From Colletes latitarsis (Eukaryota; Arthropoda; Insecta; Hymenoptera; Colletidae): a DNA stretch of 64,000 bases. The DNA lies in assembly GCF_051014445.1 (NCBI RefSeq), contig NC_135136.1, forward strand, positions 29,530,001-29,594,000, read 5' to 3'. The translations under genes were made by a program, and so were the position numbers. The notes below the pieces were generated by a model, which saw nothing but the letters and a program-made list of their open reading frames with translations, was not told where the DNA came from and did no database searches. Shown here one piece after another: positions 26,570-36,560 of the stretch (the stretch's first letter is position 1; each line of letters opens with the position of its first letter).

Positions 26570-26770
26570 TTATTCAAATGAATCTGTGATGTCGATTGAT
26601 TCAACATTACGTAGATTGATAGAACGGTGATTAATAAATGATTCGTTGATAGACTTATTATATTTTAAAAGCTCGATCAGTTTATGTTTACATCCGCATC
26701 TGCCGGCTGCTCGACCTAACCTTGAAGCTAAGCTTACAAATTCCTTATCCGTGTAATACGAAAAAGACAT
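26570..26770 (-). CDS. Unrecognised 66-residue ORF, possibly a last exon
   Basis: The ORF starts MSFSYYTDKEF and includes a Gly/Arg/Cys-rich centre (RLGRAAGRCGCKHK), then LIELLKYNKSINESF. Its stop codon overlaps an AATAAA hexamer, as expected at the 3' end of a short gene or for a terminal exon. An in-frame TAG sits 12 bases upstream of the Met, and it could also be the AG of a splice acceptor. I do not recognise the family, and it could be chance. Confidence 0.25.
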   Translation of the reverse strand: MSFSYYTDKEFVSLASRLGRAAGRCGCKHKLIELLKYNKSINESFINHRSINLRNVESIDITDSFE

Positions 26771-28340
26771 TACTTGTAACTGCTATTCATATATCATTCT
26801 ACTCACTGTCTGTGCTCCTAATACGCGTGTTACGAAAAACAAACATGCAATATGTATTTTATACTTCATCTGTGGCTGTATGTATTACAGATGAACAGTC
26901 TCACTTCGTCCTCCTTACCATAACGGAGTGAAATTCAATATTATCGATTCAGAATCAAGAAAAATTCCTATGATAGTTTAGTAAGACTTAAAATAAATAA
27001 CTTTAGAAAATATATTAAAAAGAGTAGGCATCGACGAGTTATAGATTCGAACAGATTCAATAAGGTAAGAGATCGTGTCTTACGAATTAAAGTACGAACA
27101 TCGTAAAAAATTAATCTTTTAACAACGTATTTTAGATTTAAGAAATATGAATCTGTTACCCTTTCTATTTGTCAAGATATTATTTGTAATAATAAGCCTA
27201 TATTTAAGGTTCATATCTGTCATTTGTTAACTAGACAAACTTTCCATTTTCACACACGACTTATTTCAATAATCTGAGACCTAGTACTCTAACGTTCACA
27301 GGAAGTATTTACAGAATTAAAATATAAGGTTGAACATCAAATAGCGGGCTCTGTTCGTAAATAGTTGAGTGGAATTAATTCGACTGTCTTCATCTTTCGA
27401 AAGAATTATTCCAACACAAAACTTGCTATAATTTTTAAATAGGGTTAAATAGGACACATGTTTATATGAACTTTTGTTATTATTTTCTTGTGTAAAATCG
27501 TGTATAATATAAAATTTATATTATAAAGTACATATATTTTGATCGACCAAGTTGCCTGTCGGATAATAGATCAATATATCATCTTTAAAAGACATTATCG
27601 ATTCTATCGAATATATCGAAAGATGGATGCTTCGCATTGTGACGTCACAAAAGTATATCGATAATAAATTGTTCCGTCCTTCGTGACTGTCTTTCTGGCC
27701 GTTTTGGCTGGTCATTGTCTAATTTTTAGAAACGGAATCGACCGTCGTGTATCGAAATTTTCCTTACCTTCTTGCGAACGAAGGAAAGCTGACATTTAGA
27801 CTTGCATTTAGTCTTCCGTTGAGACTCAGTAACATCGTACGGTTACACCATCTGTCTTCGATATCGAAAAGACAAACACGTTTTCCCAAAACATCGAGGG
27901 AAGCTTGTATTTCGACAACTAACGTTCGTTTGCACTCATATAGATTAACAATAGAGTTAAAATCTTGCGATCCACTCAACGCAGAAATCCGTGAAACAGC
28001 CAGTTACGAATTCTACGCGAGAATTGGCTGCTGGTAGTTGCCAAGGCACTCGGCAACATAAATCATTGAGTAATTAATTGTTTTTCTGGCATTTTTCTGT
28101 ATTTATTTTACGGTTGCGGTTCCTACATGTATCGTCAATGTTATTCGAGATATAAGGTTTAACCTTTACTTTGAAAATACGACCGAAAATCGAGACGTTG
28201 AACCACCTGACGAACTCAACCCACTCCCCACCCATTAATTCGCATTGATTAACAGTTACTGTGTTTTAGTATCGTCATTCGCTGTGTGAAAATTGGTGTG
28301 GTAGGATGTGTTGACAGCTTCGCGGCTAATTAGGTACCAT
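26771..28340. other. Gap with one donor-bearing open frame on the minus strand
   Basis: There is no recognised gene. On the minus strand, a frame open from about 28015 to 27764 ends in AAG followed by a consensus donor GTAAGG (donor G at 27763). It contains the Met-led piece MLLSLNGRLNASLNVSF. This could be the first exon of a minus-strand gene, but I found no matching acceptor in the right phase downstream. The opposite strand is also open here, so coding status is doubtful. Confidence 0.25.
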
Positions 28341-28507
28341 TCTTTCACGAGAAGAGGGCACATCTTGTTTACATCCCCAGTCCTGTTGCAGTCCGCTGAC
28401 TCACAGGTACTGGTCGAAAATGGTGACGAAGATCGGTGACAGCCAATCAGCGGACTGCAGCAAGAGTGGGGATGTAAAGACGCTGTGCTTTCTTCTCGTG
28501 GAAGGAC
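28341..28507. repeat. Imperfect long hairpin (~60-bp arms, ~45-bp loop)
   Basis: The left arm starts TCTTTCACGAGAAGAGGGCA and runs through TTACATCCCCAG and TTGCAGTCCGCTGA. The right arm read on the minus strand gives TCCTTCCACGAGAAGAAAGC, TTACATCCCCAC and CTGCAGTCCGCTGA. The arms pair with several mismatches. No target duplication was seen, so it may be a small MITE, a structured regulatory element or a hairpin RNA precursor. Confidence 0.75.
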
Positions 28508-28775
28508 GATATGTATTTCTTATTTCATTCTCCATCGGCGTCTTCATTTAATATTAATACCTTTTCCTACAAATTCAGTCGGAATCGCGAAAAAGTTTGA
28601 ATCAGTTTTGCGCTTTTTTTTACATATCTATCCAATCGGCATCAATTATTATATCTCCGTACGAAATTACAATTTCAGACATCATATTTCGAGTTTAGTT
28701 ATTGCTTAATTATGATACAAGTACATTTATTTTAATGCATTTGATCGAAATTTGTGTTTTATCTTTCTGTTACAG

Positions 28776-29108
28776 TCTTTGATTGCAATTCAAGCACAAG
28801 GAACGCTACCGGCATACAATCGACATCACGTTTGAAGATTTCAGATCGAATGAATTTGAAATCGAATATTGGGAGAATCTATTTTATTATAAGTGACGTA
28901 AGTGTACAGTATGTTTGTATATTTTTTTATGTTTTTCTATCGAGTTCCTATTTGTTGTGAGTATGATATGTATGTCAAGTCGGTGTTGAGATAAAAAAGA
29001 AAAAAATTTGATCGAACTTTTCTCCATTTTAAATTTTATCGCGTACGTGATTTCGATTGTTTGCAGTTTAAAATGGCGTCGTTAAATAACGGTAGAAAAT
29101 TAAAAAGG
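28776..29108 (+). other. Two candidate small exons of an unidentified plus-strand transcript
   Basis: Segment 28776-28897 sits between a good acceptor (TTTCTGTTACAG) and a consensus donor (GACGTAAGTG), and is open in one frame (LKISDRMNLKSN). Segment 29067-29108 sits between TTGTTTGCAG and GGTGTGT, and continues the same frame with FKMASLNNGRKLKR. No further exon in phase was found. This may be a 5' UTR or non-coding RNA; the product is not recognised. Confidence 0.3.
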
Positions 29109-30074
29109 GTGTGTATTTTACTGTATGTTCGTCGCGATTAAATATTTAGTTTCGAATGTAGAGTCTTATATTAAATTAAAAATATCTGATTTTAACGACA
29201 CATTAGAATTTTGTTTGATTTTTATAGTTTTTTTATACTTCATCGTTGGAGACACGAATCCAGCACAGTTACTTTTAGATGACTTCGCTGATGATTTCCA
29301 CTGGACAATTCGACACCTCTTTATCATACTCTACGATTGGTGAGTAATGGGTTATATTGTTGTTTTTGGCGAGTATAGTGATCGCGGGTATGTACTTTTC
29401 ATACCCATGAGTACTAACATCTATTGTTTTGTTATTTAGTTCAGGCTAGGGTCTTCTTGTACTTTGCGTTTTTTACTATTATATTACTGATAATATTCTA
29501 CGTACATTGATTATATTAATAGTTTTTTATACTTTTCGCGTTTCACTTTAAATGTAATTGAATGATTGTATATTGAAGATATTAAAGTTTTTCGTGACTT
29601 ATTAAAAATTATAATTTTGCATTTCATGTACAAGAAGACATTTCGCGACGGGTAGATTTCTGAATCAAAGTAATATGCATGGTATACTATTTTCATCTTT
29701 TAGAAAATTCACTTTGATCACAGAATCGCCTAAGAGTAGTTGAATATTTCAATTAATAATTTAATAAATTTATTTCAATAATTTGTCTGAAATTTTCAAA
29801 ATAAATTATTTTATTTCAATATCTCGATTCAAGTTTTTCCTTTTAAATAATTAAATTTCAATTAGAATAATTTTCATTAATATTAACATTTTTCATAGTT
29901 TTCATATTTTAATATTAATATATTTTGTTTTTAATACATCACAAACAAAAGGTCGAGTTATTTAAACTGAAGATGAAATAAAAAATACTTTTTCTATTTA
30001 CATATTAACCACTCTTTCTAGTTCAGGGTTTTTAGGATACTTTTCCGTGTTCGTTGCCTGAACTCATCCAAGTG

Positions 30075-30091
30075 CCCCCCCCCCCCCCCCC
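30075..30091 (+). repeat. Poly-C homopolymer tract
   Basis: There is a run of 17 C; the length may be imprecise. Confidence 0.9.
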
Positions 30092-30214
30092 AAGGTGCTG
30101 CTGCTTGGGTGAGCGAAGGCAATGGGCACGATGACTTAGTTTCTAAAATTTATAATAATAATCCATATGTGTGCGACTGACTTTGCTAGTGAATCGTGCA
30201 TGGCGTACTTTCCT

Positions 30215-30215
<1 letters not shown>

Positions 30216-30271
<56 letters not shown>

Positions 30272-30282
30272 CTGTGTGTGTG
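30216..30282 (+). repeat. (TG)n microsatellite, ~67 bp
   Basis: This is a near-perfect TG dinucleotide tract with a single ATC interruption near its right end. It is probably polymorphic. Confidence 0.95.
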
Positions 30283-30762
30283 TTGCTAGGCCGTGGAAGT
30301 ATATTGTTTTAAAAATTTATTACAATTTACATACAGAATTTTCTAACATTAGATTCTTATCAATTATAACAATAATATTATATTCCTATTTATCATTTGT
30401 TTCGCAATTGTTGATATTCCATTCACGACAGTAGGTAATATTATAAAACGCTTAATAGATTAGCTTTTCAACCTTATATAATCATATGTGTATGTATACA
30501 ATATATTTTATTAAAGACTATATTACATAGATTAAAACGTTTTACATAAATATTTATTTATATTTTGGGGGTCCAGTGGTTGAGATGGAAAGAAAAGGAT
30601 AGGGAGAGATAGGGAGAAGCGTTTCACCCCTGCCATAGACGTTGAGATATTGAGAAATAGTCGAGAAACGTACATGTAAATGTAGACGGAAGGTCGGTCG
30701 AGTGCTTGCGAGAGGAACGGTCTCTCTGGCGGCAAATACGGGAAACGATGGACTCCACAATA

Positions 30763-31945
30763 CAGGATGTTCGGCCACCTCTGGGAAAAATTTGAATGGG
30801 AGATTCTAGATGTCAAAATAAGACGAAAATCAAGAATACCAATTTGTCGATTGAGGCTTCATTAAAAAGTTATTAAAACATTAAATTAAAAAACTTCAAA
30901 TCATTCTGGAAAAATTATTTTCTGTTGCGGGGGTTAATTACAATCATTTTTGGTGAATACACATTCTCCCGAAATCCTACGCACTTTCGAGAAAAAAATT
31001 CCTAAACGAAAATATAATGTATGGCTAGAAATGTCCCCCGGAAATTTCATGCAAATCTTTAAAATGTCATAACTCCTGAACGGATTGGGCGATTTTAATG
31101 TTTCGAAATGCAAACGGCGCGCATTTTAGTGAAGAATATGTACAAATCGCAAAAATATTCGAAAAGTTGATCCTTGACCTCGCAAAATGAGGAAAACCCT
31201 ATAAAAATGGTTCAATTTTCAAACAACCATAACTCCTACAATAGTGAATATATTTCAATGAAATTTTTTTCTGAAGTAGAACTCATAGGTACCTACAAAA
31301 AAGTATTAGACAACTTTTCTACTGGACGTCAAGCAAGATTATTAAAAATCAAAAACGAATTTTTAAGAAAAATCGACAGGGGTGGGCAGGTGCCTAAATT
31401 TTTCGACGAAAAAAAAAATTTCAAATCGTTCTGGAAAAATTATTTTCGGTTGCGGGGGTCAATTACAATCATTTTTGGTCAATAGACATACCCCTGAAAA
31501 CCTACCCATTTTCTAGAAAAAAATTCGAGAAGGTGTAAAATTTTTCGACAAAATTAAAAAATTTCAAATCGTTTTAAAAAAATTATTTTTGGTTGCGGGG
31601 GTCAATTACAATCATTTTTGGTCAATAGACATACCCCTGAAATCCTACCCATTTTCTAGAAAAAAATTCGAGGTGTGAAATTTTTCGACAAAATTAAAAA
31701 ATTTCAAATCGTTCTAAAAAAATTATTTTTGGTTGCAGGGGTCAATTACAATCATTTTTGGTCAATAAACATGCCCTCGAAAACCTACGCACTTTCGAGA
31801 AAAAAATTCAGTACTGATGGGACATTAAACGTTAATAACTTTTTAATGAAGCCTCTATCAACAAATTGGTATTCCTGATTTTCGTCCTATTTTGGCCTCT
31901 AGAATCTTCCGTTAAAATTTTTCCCAGGGGTGGGCGAACACCCTG
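30763..31945 (+). repeat. Palindromic TIR element, copy D (long form, 1183 bp)
   Basis: The ends are CAGGATGTTCGGCCACC and GGGCGAACACCCTG, flanked by TA. Beyond the inverted ends it has a ~400-bp core shared with copies E, F and H (for example CATAACTCCTGAACGG). It then has three tandem units of about 140 bp that start near 31418, 31561 and 31701, each with TTTCAAATCGTT and GGGGTCAATTACAATC. The open frames inside are low-complexity and not conserved between copies. Confidence 0.92.
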
Positions 31946-32377
31946 TATAATATTCTATTGTTTGTAATCTGATCTGTGTCAGTCTAAGGGTCACAAGAAA
32001 TAAGAATTACTGCGTGTCGATACTGACAACGTTTATTTGTTAATAATTCTAACAAAGTGAAGATTTCACGTTTATGGTAATTAGGACTGACCTTACAATT
32101 GGACTGGACTAGAACTGAGCTATTTCTAAAGGAATGCGGTGGGCTTTTGAGGACTCTGAAAGTAGAGATGGAGGGAATAGGACAGGGCAAGGTTTCAGAC
32201 GCAGTGAGAGGGTCTTAAACTTGAAAATATTTCTCCAGATAACAATTTATGTATATAATAGGTACGGGTGGGTACATTACATCAGTCTCTGTAATCAAAT
32301 TAGTCAAATCTAATTATATAGTTCTGTAATCTATATAAATTGAGAAAACAGACTTTTCGAGTACAATTTAGAACAAA
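31946..32377. other. Short gap between repeat D and mariner relic
   Basis: There is no recognisable gene. The left end of the mariner relic should lie here or be deleted; no matching left inverted repeat is visible. Confidence 0.5.
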
Positions 32378-32797
32378 ATGTTTGGTGTGTTTGGTTTATT
32401 AGGTCCATATTTTTACAATGGAATTCTAAATGGAAATAAGTATTTACAATTTCTAAATTGTGAATTTCAAAATTATTAGGAATCACTGCCATTCTTTCTT
32501 GTACAAGACGTGTACTTCCAACAAGATGGGGCTCCTCCTCCTAATTGTAGATTGGTAAAAATTTGTTGCATAATATGTTGAATAAATGGATCAGAACATA
32601 CGAACCTATAAAATGACCTGCAAAATCCGTCGATTTTGCTTTGAAGATATTGTTTACACTACACCATCGAGAAACTTAGAGGATTTGCAAACTAATTATA
32701 AGATAAAAAAGACGTGTACAACCTCCTCTTCTGTTTTTTTTTGTATTATTTACCGTTTACGAAAAAAACACTAGTACAAATTATCGTGAACACCCTG
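32378..32797 (+). pseudogene. Decayed mariner-like (Tc1/mariner superfamily) transposase, 3' part
   Basis: The frames carry the order of motifs seen in arthropod mariner-type transposases: GLLGPYFYNGILNGNKYLQF, then YFQQDGAPPP (normally QQDGAPPH), then after frameshifts DIVYTTPSRNLEDLQ. Stops interrupt the frame in several places, so it is not functional. The right end is CGTGAACACCCTGTA, where TA would be the target site. The N-terminal half and the left inverted repeat are missing. Confidence 0.85.
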
Positions 32798-34312
32798 TAT
32801 ATTAGCTACTATGTTAGGAATGGTAATTCTATTTAAATACGAGCGTTTGTTTGGGGACGAATAATTAATCTATATTCGATTGAGTTCTATTTCGATGAGT
32901 TTTTGTCAGGCATGTTTTTCTGAAAATTCCTTCGTTCATTCTGTCTTCGTACATCGATCTAAGCACAAGCGTTTCTTAGAAAAAATCTTCGTACAAATGG
33001 AGGGCGGTTTGGTTCGATTAGGGTGGGTCTCCATTCACAGTAACTTCCAAGTTGGTGAGATCTGAGTAATCAATATTATTTAGCACGTAATTAGTAATAG
33101 CATCGCTCTTAGCTGGGTAATTGGTTTATTGGTCGCATAGTAAATAATATAAGTAAATCGGCTGCGATCATCGTACAGTTTCTCATGTAGCTTCTCCTCT
33201 AAATCTAAATTGCTCAGCATTTTGATCGTTTTAAAATCTTAACTCTCTCTATATTTAATAAAGGTGTATGAATAGCTGAAAGCAACGTGTACCTTTTAGA
33301 GAGTAATTTTATCCATGGTATAAATTTTAAATTATTTCGAATCTATTTTTAGAATAGAAATAAATTTCTTTTTGTGAGAATAATTCCACTTCTATGCAGT
33401 TAGATTATGTGCACACAGATTATACTCCGTGCAGGAGGAAATTGTTGTATCTTTAGCCTTGGCAGTTAATTTTTTTTTTAAATAAAGATAAGGCTTCAGT
33501 CTATGACATGCGACCGAAGTAAATACTGCATCTCACTGCATTCATAACTAAAAAATAATTTTTGAAGATGATAGATTAAGTATAATTGACAAAGTAATAG
33601 GGATATAAAAACGAAATTTAGTATAATTCATGTATGTACCAGGCAAACGTGATTCTGCCACTTACTATTTAATTTAAAAAGAATGTTTTTTCTGTTTTTC
33701 CTTTACAACTACAACAGGCTTTGAGGAAGTCTTCCACTAATTTTAATAAATGAGGTATTGTCGTGAGCAGATAAAACTCTCAGCAGAGTCTCCTTTCTTC
33801 CTCCATTGATTTCCTTGTGGAGGTTATTGATCTGTCATTAGATTGAACTTAAAAAAGTGGCACGATTATAAATGACGATTCTAATTTCGAGATAAGCCAC
33901 TCGAAAAATTTGCTGTTAACGAACAATTTTATCAAAGTATGATTCCGTACCTCCTAAAGAATATGAAATACACAATTATTTATTCGTGAAGTGATGGAAA
34001 AGTTATTAAAAATAAGCGTAAAATACTCTCCGTAATACTTACCCAGTTAATGTATTTCGATATTTTCTTCTTCTGATGATGATCCATCATCAAAATAGTT
34101 ATTTAGAAATTCAGCAGGCAAGTTCGTCGTAGTTTGGTGTCGAGCATGTCCCAAAAACCATAAGATTACTGTTGCGTGAAAGTAGCAACCAACAATCCGT
34201 TCACTAACTTTACAATAGTACTTTTTAATCCATTTTTATTTTTATCTAATAATATATACACAAAATATTTAACAGTGTTCAAATTACGTATATTATTATA
34301 TATAACATTATA
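32798..34312. other. Gap without recognised features
   Basis: This AT-rich sequence has only short chance ORFs (for example 32880-33065). I see nothing that supports a gene. Confidence 0.5.
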
Positions 34313-35215
34313 AAGGGTGTTCGGCCACCCCTGGGAAAAATTTTAATGGGAGATTCTAGAGGTCAAAGTAAGACAAAAATGAAGAATATCAATTTCTTGA
34401 CTGAAGCTTCATTAAAAAGTTATTACAAAATTAAATTAAAAGAATTCAAATCATTCTAAAAAAATTATTTTTGGTTGCGGAGTTGAATTACAATCCCTGA
34501 CTGAAATCCTACCCATTTTCGAGAAAAAAATTCGAGTAGATATTGAAATTTTTAGACGAAATTAAAAAATTTCAAAGCATACTAAAAAAATTATATTTAG
34601 TTACACGGGTCAATTACAATCAGTTTTGGTCATTATACATACCCCAGAAATCCTACGCACTTTCGAGAAAAAAATTGTTTACCGAAAATCTAATGTGAGG
34701 CCAGAAATGCTTTCCTGATATTTTATGCATATCTTTAAAACGTCATAACTTCAGAACGGATTGGATGATTTTAATGTTCAAAAAAGCAATCAACGCGTAT
34801 TTTAATGGAGAATATGTAGAAATTCTAAAAATATTGGAGAAGTTGCTCCTTGACCCCGTAAAATGCGAAAAACCCCATAAAACTGGTCCAATTTTCAAAC
34901 GACCATAACTCTTACAATAGTGAATGTATCTCATTGAAATTTTTTTCTGAAGTAGAGCTCATGGATACCTACAAAAAAGTACTAAACAACTTTTCCATAC
35001 AACGCCAACCAAATTTATTAAAAATAAAAAACATATTTTTAAGAAAAATCGACAGGGGGTAGCTGCTGAAATTTTTCGGCGGAAAAAAAAAATTCAAATT
35101 TTTCTGGAAAAATTATTTTTAGTTACAGGGGTCTATTACAACCATTTTTAATGAATAGACATAACCCCGATATCTTACCCATTTTCGAGAAAAAAATTCG
35201 CTTGTGTTCGCAGAT
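34313..35215 (+). repeat. Palindromic TIR element, copy E (long form, right end lost)
   Basis: The left end GGGTGTTCGGCCACCCCTG is intact apart from its first bases. The shared core (CATAACTTCAGAACGG) follows. The copy stops near 35215 at a CGCAGATTGCTG segment that resembles the inner repeat of copy I, and no right inverted end follows. Confidence 0.85.
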
Positions 35216-35595
35216 TGCTGTTCTACGGAAAAAATGACAAAATTTTGCAATGTTTAATTTAAGCTTTCGCCATTTTGCCAATTTTCAACATAAATTAATT
35301 ATTTTGCTACGGACGGTAACAGGAAACCTACCGAATAAAAATCTTTTTGATATTTTTGATTTAGTTAATCTTGAGAGCTGCAATCACCTACGTTAGTGTT
35401 TAAACACATGTTTACTGTGGGCGTAATAAAAACGTGAAAAGTCAATAAAAATTATTGAAAAATTTATTTTGTATTCCCAAAGGATAGTTGAATAAATCGC
35501 GAAAATAAATTATAGCATTAGATGCAACATTAAGTTTAAAAAAAATAATAAAGATGGTTTAAGTTTGCAACGTACACGTGAGACTATCCCCTTAA

Positions 35596-35964
35596 CTCTT
35601 TGGGGCACGCTGGGACTAAAAGTGTCGCACCTTTTTGATGCACCGTAATGCATGGTGGGACATTTTTAATCCCACCTCGAAATATTGCAATGGCTGCATG
35701 CGCATAGGTTTATATTTCGTCTTATTTACGTAAAGCAGTTGGTAATATTTTCAACAAATGTTACAAATGTATTCACTTGTGTTGGTAACATTCAACATGC
35801 CAATACAGGTTCATCAATTGTTGCAAGCGGAAGGTTTATTGCGACAAATTTAATTAAACTATTACTATTTTTTTATGTTTTTACATTATGTGATACCTTT
35901 ATTAATGAAAGTTTCTATGCAACATGGATCTATTTTATTATCTGAAATCCTGTGCCGCAAAGAG
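35596..35964. mobile_element. Non-autonomous piggyBac-type MITE (TTAA target site)
   Basis: The 369-bp element is bounded by TTAA at 35592-35595 and 35965-35968. Its ends are inverted: left CTCTTTGGGGCAC, right (minus strand) CTCTTTGCGGCAC. TTAA duplication and a short CTCTTTG-type inverted repeat are the marks of piggyBac-like elements. A small internal hairpin GGTGGGA...TCCCACC lies near 35653-35675. The internal ORF is not transposase-like. Confidence 0.75.
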
Positions 35965-36059
35965 TTAATAAGCGGTAAGAAAAATCATGTCGAAGGTCCA
36001 TGTGCTCAATTAACTGTACATTAGTAAATTTTTTGGTATGGGAACCATTTTTAAAAAAG

Positions 36060-36560
36060 ACTTTTTACCGCGTTTGGTATGTAATGGCCCCACTGTGCGA
36101 CGCAGCGTCTGCCGCACAGGAGGCGTCGCGACGCACGCGCGCATCCATCGGCGTAGGATTGAGCGCCCACGGAGTCCGTCGAAGGTGCACGGCGGCTCAA
36201 ATTCGGTGCTCAGTCGCGCTCGAGGTGGCTCACCCCGACGGTCGCGGTGATAAGTGTTTTCGCGGCGATATCGTGGCGGCGACGACGCGATGTCTCCTCT
36301 GCACGTGGCACGGTATCGGTCTGGGAACAACGAGTGAAATGCAACCCCCGTTACAATTGTGCGACACGAACGATACACGCGACGTGGAAACGATGACAGG
36401 GGTGCGTGGACACGCGTCGCGGCACCCTGGACGGTAACGTCGACCGATTGGCTTTGCCAGATATCTCTTTAACCCTCGATGTCTCCGAGTCTCGCGAGCC
36501 ACGTTGACGAACGAAGAACCGCCGATTCGGGCGATTCTTCTTCCGTGTACAATCGTTTCC
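36060..36560 (+). promoter_or_regulatory. CpG-rich islet, candidate distal promoter / non-coding first exon
   Basis: This stretch is sharply GC- and CpG-rich (for example GGCGTCGCGACGCACGCGCG) in an AT-rich setting. All frames are open for long stretches because stop codons are rare in GC-rich DNA, so the overlapping ORFs are not evidence of protein. Possible donors lie near 36433 (ACGGTAACG) and 36561 (CCGGTAAAC). In hymenopterans such islets often mark promoters. It could be an upstream promoter of the diacylglycerol lipase gene. Confidence 0.45.

Larger units (their letters stand above)
29109..30762. other. AT-rich gap with simple repeats
   Basis: There is no supported gene. An ORF at 29125-29343 ends at a donor-like GATTGGTGAGT and reads LLLDDFADDFHWTIRH; it is not recognised. 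A poly-C tract lies at 30075-30091 and a long (TG)n tract at 30216-30282. Confidence 0.5.

Noticed and set aside
31418..31840. Regularly spaced repeats that could suggest a CRISPR array
   Set aside because: Units are ~140 bp without separate spacers and belong to a eukaryotic repeat family.
31174..31878. ORFs inside repeat D
   Set aside because: They lie in the non-coding core and tandem units; the same positions are broken in copies E and H.
35685..35945. 86-codon ORF
   Set aside because: It lies inside the piggyBac-type MITE and has no transposase motif.
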